64,000 bases of DNA, taken from positions 94,038,979 through 94,102,978 of the forward strand of contig OZ022501.1 of NCBI GenBank assembly GCA_963989385.1, in the 5' to 3' direction. Both the position numbers and the translations under genes were made by a program. Positions 1 through 10,930 of this stretch are shown in pieces. The notes under the pieces were generated by a model. It worked only from the letters and a program-made list of their open reading frames with translations. It had not been told where the DNA came from and searched no databases. This DNA comes from Ctena decussata. Taxonomy: Eukaryota > Mollusca > Bivalvia > Lucinida > Lucinidae. The first letter of the stretch is position 1, and each line of letters begins with the position of its first letter.

Positions 1-608
1 TCAGAAGAAGTTTGCATCACATGACTTCTGGCTAATGCAATCAGTCATCATATTTCATATGTGTAAAAGTCATATGAGTAGCAGTTAAATACCTGATTGA
101 TTTATATGATTAACAGTCTTATGTTTCAGTATTATAAATCTGAAAAAAAAAACTGATCTTTGGTCCCATCCGTCTTGGTAGATCCAGGGTTATAAAGGGT
201 AAAAGCATATTTCAGGATGATTTCCCATACGGTTTGTTATGAGCCAATACCGCTACTCAGTCAAGAACATTTTCCTACCTAGACAGGAGTTCTGTCCTAA
301 ATTTGTTACAGACTTAAGTGTGTGAGTGACAGAAACCATAAAGCATAACAGAGACATTCCTTTCTTGTATACCTCCTGAAAATAAGTTGATTTTGCAATA
401 TATAAAATATAATGGAAAATATATGGTGATGTAAAACTTCTTTTCAGTAGTATATATTGTTTCCTGTGTCTTTAACTATAATGGTCTCAGCAAGGTGTTC
501 AAAGATGTTTTACACAGCCATTTACTAGTAAAATCAGTTCATGAAAATTTAAGGTGAATGGATACACTCTCAGAGGGAAACAATTACACCATTTTCATGT
601 TGTCTCCT
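1..608. other. Upstream intron sequence, no exon seen
   Basis: AT-rich sequence. I looked for the PSMB2 block preceding GYELSP on both strands and did not find it. Presumably part of the PSMB2 intron. Confidence 0.5.
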
Positions 609-799
609 GGAGCCCCGGTAGCTCAGTGGGTTAAGCGCTGGCCTACTGATCTAGCAGACTGGGTTCGAGCCCCACTTCAGGCGAGAATCTTTCCTACTGT
701 AAAAGGAGTTCCGTTGCACACAGCCTTTCCATATCATCGTCCCATGGTCCTGATATAACTGAAAAACTGTTGAACAGGACGTAAAATCACAAGTCATCC
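609..799 (+). mobile_element. tRNA-derived SINE, family S1
   Basis: The head carries a tRNA-like A box (GTAGCTCAGTGGGTTAAGC) and B box (GGGTTCGAGCC), followed by a body shared with copies at 29778 and 49947. It is flanked by an 18-bp duplication (591-608 and 800-817, two mismatches) that fixes both ends. The CCA end and a proper anticodon stem are lacking, so it is not a functional tRNA. Confidence 0.85.
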
Positions 800-835
800 A
801 TTATCATGTTGCCTCCTTATCATTATGGTTTGACT

Positions 836-886
836 GTTAAAAGAAAAATTTGCTCCCGGTTGAGCAAATACTTCCCTTTAAGAGAG
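836..886. repeat. Short fold-back, family FB1
   Basis: Inverted repeat around TTTGCTCC...GAGCAAA with outer arms of the type TTAAAAGAAA/TTCCCTTTAA. Other copies are at 10037, 26810 and 31922; half-copies lie near 9345 and 11420. Confidence 0.6.
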
Positions 887-1040
887 ACGTCATTTTGGTT
901 AGAAAGCAAAGAGGAAGTAGCAAAAGTTGTTTGCCCTTTCTAAAATGGCTGAAAAACTTTGAGGTGCACCCATATTCCTTAAGCATTAAAGCGGACGGTT
1001 AGAGTCTCCCAATATATACAGGAATTGTTGAATAAATATT

Positions 1041-1242
1041 CAGTGACACGACAAAACCAACAAAGTGTCATATGCCCAGTCTGATCAGAGTCTTTGCTGT
1101 GTCCTTAAAGGGTAGCTAAAGGTCTAACGCTAGCTTCATGGGGACAGTAAAGACTCTGATCAGACAAGGCGATGCCCAGGCTGATCTGAGTCTTTGCTGA
1201 GCACACATGCCACATTTTGGTTTTGTGGTGTCGCGGCTCATA
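1041..1242. mobile_element. MITE family B, copy 1
   Basis: Terminal inverted repeats of the type TGAGCCGCGACAYGA/GTGTCGCGGCTCA enclose a second layer of inverted GATCAGACTGGGC words. Same family as 9405, 57282, 59930 and 61501. The left end is degraded. It ends 35 bp before a PSMB2 exon. Confidence 0.8.
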
Positions 1243-1277
1243 TAAACAATCAGTCTCTGTTTGATATTATGTTGTAG

Positions 1278-1348
1278 GTTATGAGCTTTCACCCAATGCT
1301 GCAGCAAACTTCACAAGAAAGAATTTAGCAGATTATCTTAGAAGTCAG
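1278..1348 (+). CDS. PSMB2: PSMB2 exon: GYELSP block
   Basis: Acceptor TTGTAG ends at 1277 and donor GTAAGT starts at 1349. The exon is entered in phase 1 and left in phase 0, and encodes about 24 residues ([19 protein letters not shown]...). A MITE copy ends 35 bp upstream of it. Confidence 0.93.
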
Positions 1349-4300
1349 GTAAGTGGTCTTTAATCATGTTGATACATATATATTGGACCTCACTGGCCCA
1401 GGTCTAAGGTTATAAAACTTGAGAATAATCTCAAACTCAAAATAAACCACACTGATTTGCTGCTTCCAAGCATGTGCTCAGAAGCAGCCAATCAGTGTGC
1501 TTTATTTTGAGTTTGAGAATGTACTCAAGTTTTATAACCTCTGGGTCTGGTGGTTTATGCTCTTGGTTAGTAGTTAGGTCTCTCACTGTTGTGGGTTCAA
1601 GCCCAGGCTGGCACACATGTGAGAAAGCCAAGTTCTGAAAAGGGAAGGTCAGGTGCTTTTTGCCAGGGAGCTCCACTTCTGCTTAACGACCCGCTCGACA
1701 TAAGTGAAATATTCTTGAAAGGGCTGATCAAAACACATAATAAAAAAGAAATACATGCATATCTTGTCACTGTACCCATAAGAGTTTCAATAGTGTGGAA
1801 AAAAGGTAATATACACAGCTTGCCAGGTACAAACATACTCTTTTGCATAAATTACCAGGCTTTGGTGAAGTTTACAAGTGAATTTTCAGTGCTGTTGGTG
1901 AAGTTTAAAAGTGTATTTTCAGTGCATTTGGTGAAGTGGATAAGCGAATTTTCAGTGCTGTTGGTCTTGAAAGCATGGATTTCCTGATATCCAATGTCCT
2001 AGAACATACCCAATATAACAGTCACTAGTGTATGTTTGTACTGTCCAAACAGAGTAATCAAACCAAAAAATGATTTTGTTTTACAAATTCTAAATGTTTT
2101 CTAATAGAGAAAGAACTAAAGAAATCCCGAGTTCCACTCTTTCTAAATATTTCGGCTTTAAGCCTTTGTCAGTAAAATGGAACTTGAGAGAGAATCACAG
2201 TTTAGCTGTCATTACATTAGACATACGATATACAATACTTAAAGCCGAACTATTTAGAAAGCAGCTTTTGTCTTATGTTTCAGACTCCCTACATGGTAAA
2301 CCTTCTGTTAGCTGGTTATGATAAGGAAGAGGGGCCATCCCTTTATTTCATGGACTATCTGGCATCCGTAAACAAGGTCCCATTTGGAGCTCACGGTTAC
2401 GGGTCTTTCTTTACAGTCAGTATACTAGACAGACATTACAGAGAAGGTGGGTATGATAGAATTCCCTTTTGTAACAGATAAGACGGAGCTAGTAGTAAAC
2501 AGTACTCGATAATTAAAAAAGTATCACAATCCACCATAAAAAACTGGCCGTTACAGAGGTAATTCTAAGTGTTTTTCATCAGAAATTGCGACCGCTGACC
2601 GGAAAAAAGAGATGACTGCTGGTCATAGGTGAAAACTATAGGAAATCAAATGGGGGTGGGGGGGGGGGGGGGAATTGACAGTGATTGTTGTTAAGAGGTG
2701 ACGGCCGGTGGGAGGTGACAGTTAGGGGAGGTTGGACTGTAGATTGAATGAGTAATTTGTCATTTAAGGGGTGTCGGGTTTAGTTAATTTTTAGAATTTT
2801 TGTTTTATTTTGAGGAGAAATGCTCATTTGTATACTGCAAAAACTGGAGACCTTGATCAGATGCTTCATTTTGTGGCATCTGATCTTGGTCAGCACTGTT
2901 TGCCTATGTCCCATTTTTTGGTCACTGGGCACAAATGGGTTAAAATGAGAGTAAACTGTTTTATGACGAAAAGGTAAGAGGCCACCTTCAGTTGGGGAGG
3001 GTCCTTAGTGTAGAAAATACAGTAGAAGCTGTAAAAATAATTTTGTTTTCTGTTTCAGATATAACAGTAGAAGAGGCTTCAGCATTGATGACCAAATGTG
3101 TAAATGAGGTTAGTATCATGCTGAACTGCAGATAAGCTAAATTTTAGGGTTGACAATATTGATACATCTATAATCTTTTTCCACTTACAGTAGAGCTTCA
3201 ATGGCTCATTAAGCCTGCCTGACTAGAACTCGTTCCTGGGTCCCTAGATGTCACTTTATGTAGAATTTAATCCTAGATGGCTAGAACTATCTTTGTCACT
3301 TTATGTCACTTTATATAGATGTCACTTTATAGATGTCACTAGATGTCACTTTATGTAGAATTTAATCCTAGATGGCTAGAACTATCTTTAGCTGGAACAA
3401 ATTTTCATGGGCCCAAGCCTGTTAGAGCCATTGAAGTTCTGTATATGTAAGACTCTAAATGAATTTGCACAGACTGATCAGTTACTGTTTGCATGCATAT
3501 CACATGAATATTTTAGAAAGTAAAGAGGAACAGTAGTAGTTAATATCAGACTGCATGTGTGCCTAGAAAGTTCTTCCCTCGTCGTAGCACAGATGAGCTT
3601 GATGAATATCTGTTCAGTCTCTTTAAAAGCATATATTGTGGCGATTTTACTGCATGGTCAAGAAGGCATTTTTAGCTCACCTGTGAAGGTGAGCTTATAG
3701 TATAGCCTTGGTCCGTCGTCCGTTGTTGGCGTCGGCGTCGTCCACACTTTTAAACATCTTCTTCTCAGAAACCACTTGGTGGATTGAAGCCAAATTTCAT
3801 ATGGAGCCTTAACAGGATGGGGGAACGAAAGTTTATATATTTGGTCCAGGTCACATGACCAAGATGGCCGCCACGCCCATATATGGTAAAAACCCTTCAA
3901 AAATCTTCTTCTCCAGAACCAAAAGGCCTATGACCTTGAAACTTGGTATGTAGCATCGGGCATGCGGGCCCATCATAATTTATATAAATCATGACCTTGT
4001 GATGACCTTGACCTAATTTATGGCATGGTCAACTTTGGTACGTTAGGCTTTTATATGGGAAAACGCTTAAACGGTGGATTTCTCAGAAACTGTTTAAGTC
4101 TAAGGTACAATACTTGGTATACATGGTTGACTAAATGACCAGATGAAGATATTATGTCACTGAAGGTCAAGGTCATTCCGTCGTCGTCGTCGTCAAGATT
4201 TTCAAACATCTTCTCCTCTGAAACCACTGGGCCAATTGAAGCCAAATTTCATATGGAGTCTCAGTGGGATGGGGGAACGAAAGTTTATATATTTGGTCCA

Positions 4301-6742
4301 GGTCACATGACCAAGATGGCCGCCACGCCCATATATGGTAAAAACCCTTCAAAAATCTTCTTCTCCAGAACCAAAAGGCCTATGACCTTGAAACTTGGTA
4401 TGTAGCATTGGGCATGCGGGCCCATCATAATTTAAATAAATCATGACCTTGTGATGACCTTGACCTAATTTATGACATGGTCAACTTTGGTACGTTAGGC
4501 TTTTACATGGGAAAACGCTTATACAGTGGATTTCTCAGAAACTGTTTAAGTCTAAGGTACAATACTTGGTATACATGGTTGACTAAATGACCAAATGAAG
4601 ATATTATGTCACTAAAGGTCAAGGTCATTCCGTCGGACCATCCGTCGTCAAGATTTTCAAACATCTTCTCCTCTGAAACCGCTGGGCTGATTGAAGCCAA
4701 ATTTCATATGGAGTCTCAGTGGGATGGGGGAACGAAAGATTGTATATTTGGTCCAGGTCACATGACCAAGATGGCCGCCATGCCCATATTTGGTAAAAAC
4801 CCTTCAAAAATTTTCTTCTCCAGAACCAAAAGGCCTATGACCTTGAAACTTGGTGTGTAGCATCAGGCATGCGGGCTCATCATAGTTTATACAAATCATG
4901 ACCTTGCATTGACCTTGACCTAATTTACGGGATGGTCAACTTTGGTATGTTAGGCTTTTATATGGGAAAACGCTTAAACAGTGGATTTCTCAGAAATTAT
5001 TTAAGTCTAAGGTACAATACTTGGTATACATGATTGACTAAATGACCAGATGAAGATATTATGTCACTAAAGGTCAAGGTCATTCCTTCAGACCATCCGT
5101 CGTCAAGATTTTCTAACATCTTCTCCTCTGAAACCACTGGGCCGATTTAAGCCAAATTTCATATGGAGTCTCAGTGGGATATGGAAACAAAATTTTATAC
5201 CCGGGGTCTGGGTCACATGACCAAGATGGCGGCCATGCCCATATATGGTAAAAACCCTTCAAAAAACTTCTTCTCCAGAACCAAAAGGCCTATGACCTTG
5301 AAACTTGGTATGTAGCATTGGGCATGCGGGCCCATCATATTTTATACAAATCATGACCTTGCGTTGACCTTGACCTAATTTACGGCATGGTCAACTTTGG
5401 TATGTTAGGCTTTTATATGGGAAAACGCTTGAACAGTGGATTTCTCAGAAACTATTTAAGTATTAGGTACAATACTTGGTATACATGGTCTTCTGACCAG
5501 ATGAAGGCATTATGTCACTAAAGGTCAAGGTCATTCCGTCGGACCATCCGTCGTCAAGATTTTCAAACATCTTCTCCTCTGAAACCACTGGGCCGATTGA
5601 AGCGAAATTTCATATGGAGTCTCAGTGGGATGGGAAAACGAAAGTTTATACCCGGGGTCTGGGTCACATGACCAAGATGGCCACCATGCCCATATATGGT
5701 AAAAACCCTTCGAAAATCTTCTTCTCTAGAACCAAAAGGCCTATAACCTTGAAACTTGGTATGTAGCATCGGGCAGGCTGGCCCATCATAGTTTATACAA
5801 ATGATGACCATGTGTTGACCTTGAATTAATTTACAACATGGTCAACTTTGGTATGTTAGGCTTTTATATGGGAAAACGCTTATACAGTGGATTTCTCAGA
5901 AACTATTTAAGTCTTAGGTACAATACATGGTATATATGGTCAACTAAATGACCAGATAAAGATATTATTTCACTGAAAGGTCAAGGTCATTTTGTGGGTC
6001 TGTCCGTCATCAAGATTTTCAAAACATCTACTCCTCTGAAACCACTGGTCTGATTGAAGCGAAATTTCATATGGAGTCTAAGTGTGATCAGGGAATAAAA
6101 GTTTGTTCTCAGGGTCTTGACCAAGATGGCCGCCATGCCCGTATATGGTAAAAACCCTTCAAAATCTTCTTCTCCAGAACCAAAAGGTGTATGACCTTGA
6201 AACTTGGTATGTAGCTTTGGGCACTCAAGCCCATCATAGTTTATACAAATGATCGTGCATTGACCTTGACCTAATTTATGACACTGTCAACTTTGGTACA
6301 TTATGTAGGCTTTTATATGGGAAAATGCTTAAACAGTGGATTTTTCAGAAACTATTTAAGTCTATGGTGCTATATTTGGTATATATGGTTGACTAAATGA
6401 CCAGATGAAGATATTTTGTCGTTAAAGGTCAAGGTCATTCTTTGACTTTTGTACAAGGTCATTGAGATTCTGTCACCCGTCAACATTTTCAAACATCTTC
6501 TCAGAGGCCACTAGGGTCAATTGAAGCCATATTTCATATGGAGCTTCACCGGCTTAAAGGAACCATAGTTTGTTCAGATGGTCTTGGTCACTTGTTAAAG
6601 GACTTCTCCTCTGAAACTACTGGGCCAATTTTAATTAAATTTCATAAACAGCCTTCAGGCAAAGCGGGAAAGAAACTTTATATATTTGGTCAAGGTCACA
6701 TGACCAAGATAGCCACCATGCCCATATATGGCAAAACCCTTA

Positions 6743-6773
<31 letters not shown>

Positions 6774-7197
6774 TTTGCCTTGAAACTTGGTATGTAGCAT
6801 CTGGAACTCTAGTACTACTAAGTTTATATAAATGATGAACTTGGATTGACCTTGACCTGTTTTGCCACAAGGTCAAATTTGGGCTCTAATGCTTTTGAGT
6901 GGGAAAAGCTAAAAAAAAGTGCATTTTTGTGTTGCTATTGTGCTCTGTGATGTGGAAATGCAGACAATTTGAACCCCTAGGAATTCTAGGGGTCAAGATT
7001 GTTCAGTGACCTTGGCTTAAGGTAATTTGTCTGTAATTTGTCAACATTTTTAAAGGACTTTTCCTCTGAAACTACAGAACCAATTTCAATTAAATTTCAT
7101 ATGCAGCCTTCAGGCAAAGTGGGAAAAAAAATTCATATATTCGGTCCAGGTCATATGACCAAGATGGCCACCATGGCCATATATGGCAAAAACATTG

Positions 7198-7228
<31 letters not shown>

Positions 7229-9835
7229 TTTGCCTTGAAACTTGGTATGTAGCATCTGGGACTGTGGTACTACCAATTTTATATAAATTGAGCATATACT
7301 GACAGGTGAACGATCGTTGCCCTTGGGCGACTTGTTTTAGCTCACCTGAGCACGAAGTGCTCAAGGTGAGGTATTGTGATCGGTCTTTGTCCGGCGTCAA
7401 CTTTTGCTTTAAACGACTTCTTCTCCAAAACTGCTAGCCGGATTTCGAAATAATTTCACAGAAATGTTCCTTGGGGGACTCTCTACCAAAATTGCTCAAA
7501 TGGTTCCGCTCAGTTGAAAAATATGGCCGCCAGAGCTAAAAAATAGAAAAACCTTTAAACGACTTCTCCTCCAAAACTGCTGGGCCGATTTTGAAATAAT
7601 TTCACAGAAATGTTCCTTAGGAGACCCTCTACCAAAATTGCTCAAATGGTTCTGCTCCGCTGAACAGTATGGCCGCCAGAGCTAAAAATAGAAAAACCTT
7701 TAAACGACTTCTCCAAAAAAACTGCGGGGCAGATTTTGAAATAATTTCACAAAAATGTTCCTTAGGTGACCCTCTACCAAAATTGCTCAAACGGTTCCAC
7801 TCCGCTGAACAATATGGCTGCCAGAGCTAAAAATAGAAAACCTTTAAATGACTTCTCCTCCAAAACTGGGGGGCCGATTTTAAAATAATTTCACAGAAAT
7901 GTTCCTTGGGAGATCCTCTACCAAAATTGCTCAAACGGTTCCGCTCCGCTGAACAATATGGCCGCCAGAGCTAAAAATAGAAAAACCTTTAAACGACTTC
8001 TCCTCCAAAACTGCTGGGCCGATTTTGAAATAATTTCACAGAAATGTTCCTTAGGAGACCCTCTACCAAAATTGCTCAAACGGTTCTGCCCTGCTGAACA
8101 ATATGGCCACCAGAGGTAAAAATAGAAAAAAGCTTTAAACATCATCGTTTCTAAAGCCAATGACTCAATTTCAAAAAAATTTCACAGAAATGTTTTACTC
8201 ATGGCTCTGAACAAAAAATTGCTCAAACGGTTCCGCTCCGCTGAACAAAATGGCCGCCAGAGCTAAAAATAGAAATAAATCTTAGAATGACACAGAGGGC
8301 ACAGTTATGATCCAATCTTCATGAAACTTTGTCAGAATGTTTATCTTAATGAAATCTAGACCATCTTTGAAACTGGGTCATGTGGGGTCAAAAACTAGGT
8401 CACTGGGTCAAATCTTAGAAAAACCTTGTGCACACTCTAGAGGGCACAGTTATAATCCAATCTTCATGAAACTTTGTCAAAATGTTTATTTACATAAAAT
8501 CTAAATCTAGGCCAAATTTGAATCTGAGTCTTGTGGGGTCAAAAACTAGGTCACTAGGTCAAATATTAGAAAAACCTCATGTACACTCTAGAGGGCACAG
8601 TTATGATCCTATCTATGTGAAACATTGTCAGAATGTTTACTTTCATGAAATTTATACCAGATTTGAAACTGGGCCATGTCAGGTCAAAAACTAGGTCACT
8701 AGGTCAGTTCTTAGAAAAACAGTGTGAACGCTTTTGAGGACACAGTTTTGTTCTAATCTTCATGAGACTTTGTCAGAATGTTTGTCTCCAACGAATCTGG
8801 ACCAAGGGTGCAACTTGGTCATGTTGGGTCAAAAAGTAGGTCACTAGGTTAAACCTTAGAAAAACATTGTGTACACTCTAGAGGGCACAGTTTTGATAAC
8901 TTTGTCAGAATGTTCATATCCAAGAAATCTAGACCAGGTTTGGAACTGGGTCATGTAGAGTCAAAATCTAGGTCATTAGGTTAAATCTTATAAAAACCTT
9001 AGGTACACAATAAAGGGTTCATTTTCCATTTAATTTTTGTGAAACTCTGTCAGTCATATGGATGTCTCTGAGGTTAAGTTCACAGGATACTCAGGTGAGC
9101 GATCCAGGGCCATCATGTCCCTCTTGTTCTTTTTATTGAAAACACATGCTACAATTGTCATGGAAACCCAACTTTTTCTGAAGCTCTGTAATGAAATTCT
9201 CTTGCTTAGAAACTAGTTTTTCCTCTTAAAGGTCAGTACATCATCATAGTTCTCTGACAGTTTTAGAAATGGAAACAGTTGTGTGACTACCTGCTTGCTT
9301 CCCTGGGTGAAGAGAGTAAAGAATATTTCTAAGGGGTTCAGATTCTTTCCTGTAAGAGTTGACCCTCATTAAGAAGGGAGGCAAGAATGCAAACTAATGT
9401 GTAGATGAGCCGTGACATGAGAAAACCAACAAAGTAGTTGTGCGCCCAGCGCAGATTCAGATCAGCCTGGGCACCCGCCCATTCTGACCAGACTCTTCGC
9501 TTAGCGCTGAAAGGGTGGCTTAGGGTCTAAGCTACCGCCATGCGGACAGTGAAGACTCAGATCAGTCTGGGCAGATGCCCATGCTGATCTGAGTCTGCTC
9601 TGGGGGCACAACCAGTTTGTTGGTTTTCTGGTGTCGTGGCTCATATGCATTCATCATAAAGTCAAAGCAAATCACCACATGTACACATGTAATTATGTTG
9701 GTTTTCATGTTTTGCATACTGTCATATTTCCTGTTTCAGATCAAACAGAGATTTATAGTGAATATGCCAACGTTTAAAGTTCGAGTTGTGGACAAAGATG
9801 GAATTAAAGATCTACCAGACATTGTAGCTACATAG
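1278..9835 (+). CDS. PSMB2: Proteasome subunit beta type-2, 3' part (four exons)
   Basis: Non-catalytic beta-2 type subunit of the 20S proteasome core, part of the beta ring of the barrel in cytosol and nucleus. Exons 1278-1348, 2284-2446, 3059-3108 and 9740-9835 have GT/AG borders and join in frame (phases 1, 0, 1, 0). The reading shows the family blocks [20 protein letters not shown], then [30 protein letters not shown], and a C-terminal [20 protein letters not shown] ending at TAG. This follows the animal PSMB2 C-terminal half in order; about 125 residues are present. The N-terminal exons must lie left of the window. The last intron is 6.6 kb and is filled with repeats. A polyadenylation hexamer lies 51 bp past the stop. 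No frame break is seen, so the gene looks intact here. Confidence 0.95.
1407..1540. mobile_element. Palindromic MITE PAL1, copy 1
   Basis: An almost perfect 134-bp palindrome whose arms begin AGGTTATAAAACTTGAG and meet at a CATGTGCTC centre. Copies at 19428 and 31284 share ends and length, so this is a family of fold-back elements. It starts 58 bp after a PSMB2 exon. Confidence 0.85.
1553..1700 (+). mobile_element. tRNA-derived SINE, family S2-like
   Basis: Has a B-box-like GTGGGTTCAAGCCC, then a body with AGCCAAGTTCT and GGTCAGGTGCTTTT that resembles the element at 53305. Ends are approximate and no target duplication was identified. Confidence 0.55.
2139..2261. repeat. Fold-back with 23-bp arms
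   Basis: Arms CTTTCTAAATATTTCGGCTT and its near-complement end at 2261, enclosing about 76 bp. It sits 22 bp upstream of a PSMB2 exon, inside the region that normally holds branch point and pyrimidine tract. Confidence 0.7.
2284..2446 (+). CDS. PSMB2: PSMB2 exon: LLLAGYD to SILDRHY block
   Basis: Acceptor TTTCAG ends at 2283 and donor GTGGGT starts at 2447. It encodes about 54 residues including NLLLAGYD and GAHGYGSF, the most conserved part visible here. A 123-bp fold-back ends 22 bp upstream. Confidence 0.95.
2735..2942. mobile_element. MITE family C, decayed copy
   Basis: Shares with 25973-26208 the order GTCATTTAAG..., a central GATCAGATGC/GCATCTGATC hairpin, CACTGTTTGCCTATG, and the right end AATGGGTTAA. 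The left end is decayed. Confidence 0.65.
3059..3108 (+). CDS. PSMB2: PSMB2 short exon
   Basis: A 50-bp exon with acceptor TTTCAG and donor GTTAGT, encoding [17 protein letters not shown]. It keeps frame between its neighbours and matches the E-A-L-KC-E pattern of the penultimate helix of PSMB2. Confidence 0.9.
3192..3440. mobile_element. MITE with internal 95-bp duplication
   Basis: Ends AGAGCTTCAATGGCTC (3192) and GAGCCATTGAAGTTCT (3425-3440) are inverted repeats. Inside, a 49-bp block starting at 3246 recurs at 3341. Confidence 0.65.
3671..7336 (+). mobile_element. Helentron-like non-autonomous element E1 with 452-bp array
   Basis: The 5' end has AGCTCACC; the 3' end has a subterminal inverted GACAGGTGA followed by a GTTGCCC/GGGCGAC hairpin and CTTGTT. 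Between them run six copies of a ~452-bp unit, with AAGGTCAAGGTCATT recurring near 4163, 4615, 5070, 5520, 5977 and 6425, then diverged partial units to 7300. Sub-terminal inverted repeats plus a 3' hairpin and no target duplication are features of Helentron-type rolling-circle elements, and bivalve arrays of this sort are known. No transposase is encoded; open frames inside are array artefacts. Confidence 0.75.
7337..9128 (+). mobile_element. Helentron-like non-autonomous element E2 with two arrays
   Basis: Starts TTAGCTCACCTGAGC and ends with subterminal CTCAGGTGAGC, a hairpin-like AGGGCCATCATGTCCCT and CTTGTT. It carries two unrelated tandem arrays: about six ~145-bp units at 7400-8280 (word AAACGACTTCTCCTCCAAAA) and about six ~145-bp units at 8281-9050 (word AGAGGGCACAGTT). 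It directly abuts E1. Both lie in the last PSMB2 intron. Confidence 0.78.
9405..9645. mobile_element. MITE family B, copy 2
   Basis: Ends ATGAGCCGTGACATGAG and GTGTCGTGGCTCAT are inverted repeats, with inner inverted words (CAGCCTGGGC/GCCCATGCTG). It ends 94 bp before the last PSMB2 exon. Confidence 0.85.
9740..9835 (+). CDS. PSMB2: PSMB2 terminal coding exon
   Basis: Acceptor GTTTCAG ends at 9739. It encodes [20 protein letters not shown] and a short tail, ending at TAG 9833-9835. Confidence 0.94.
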   Translation: MKQRFIVNMPTFKVRVVDKDGIKDLPDIVAT

Positions 9836-9885
9836 TGCCTGTCTTCACCTTCATTGTTCTGTATTTAAAGTGCTACATCACATTG

Positions 9886-9891
9886 AATAAA
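9886..9891 (+). terminator. PSMB2 polyadenylation signal
   Basis: Canonical AATAAA 51 bp after the PSMB2 stop codon; it is the first such hexamer after the stop. Confidence 0.7.
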
Positions 9892-10036
9892 AACATTATG
9901 TGAATTGATTAGAGTTGACAATAATGAGAGCTTCTGACTTGACCAGAGACTTAGGTGTATCGATACATCTCCTTGTTTTTCCGCCAATTTTACAAAGGGG
10001 AACAACTTTTATGACTAATATTCTTGTTTCGGTCTA

Positions 10037-10087
10037 CTCTGAAAGGAAAGCATTTGCTTCTTGTGGAGCAAATTCTTTCCTTTAAAG
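10037..10087. repeat. Short fold-back, family FB1
   Basis: GAAAGGAAAGCATTTGCTTC pairs with GGAGCAAATTCTTTCCTTT. Same family as 836, 26810 and 31922. Confidence 0.65.
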
Positions 10088-10379
10088 ACACAATTTTTAT
10101 TGCATAATACCCTAATGACTGTTTATTGAAACATGCTGCTCAGAGATAAGACCTTCTCGTAGACTTGTGACTGAAGTACAGATAGGGGCCAGATAAAGGG
10201 AAATCAGCTGTCACAGAAAATATGGTTATAAACAAATTATTATGCATCAGACTGTGTTGTTGAAAACCCACATAAAACTGTGTAAAAATACCATTATTTG
10301 CTCAAAGACATCTTTTTTATAGGAAGAGATAATATAAATAGGGCAAAGTAAATAGGTACTCGTACATTGTAACATTGGT

Positions 10380-10930
10380 GCACATAGAAGACTTTGATCA
10401 GCCTGTGCAGTCTTATCTGAGTCTTCCCTGTTTGCATGAACAGTATGAGATTCCTGTAAATTTTAAACAGCGAAACTGATAATCCAGATCAGTCTACACA
10501 TGTGACGGCTGATTTGAATATCTACTGCTCAGAAAATGAAAATCCGGATCAGCCTACACAGATATGACGGCCTTTTTGAATATTTACTGTTCACATGAAC
10601 AGCCTGTCGTTCCTTGAAATTTAAAAGACCGAAATGAAGACCCTGGTCAGTCTTCACAGCTGTCACGACTGATCTGAATATCAATTCTTCTCATACAAGT
10701 TTTGTCAGCAGTGAATATTTATATCAGCCTGCACAGCTAAACAGCTAAAAAGACCCTGATAAGTCTATGCATATGTGATTTGAATATTTACTGTTTGTAT
10801 TCAAATCAATCTGCATAGCTGAACAGCAAAAGTGAAGACCTTGATCATCTGCATAGCTGAACAGCAAAAGTGAAGACCTTGATCAGCCTACACAGATGTA
10901 ACAACTGATTTTGAAAAATAAACTGGTCAA
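10380..10930. repeat. Degenerate ~100-bp repeat cluster
   Basis: Words such as GATCAGCCTACACAG, TGACGGCTGATTTGAATAT and AAGTGAAGACC recur about six times with loose spacing. No gene is seen. Confidence 0.55.

Noticed and set aside
609..690. tRNA gene with good A and B boxes
   Set aside because: Part of a SINE with target duplications and several copies; no proper cloverleaf acceptor.
3658..7400. Many 60-96 codon frames on both strands (for example [12 protein letters not shown] type)
   Set aside because: They recur with the 452-bp repeat unit and are fixed by repeat sequence, not by coding selection.
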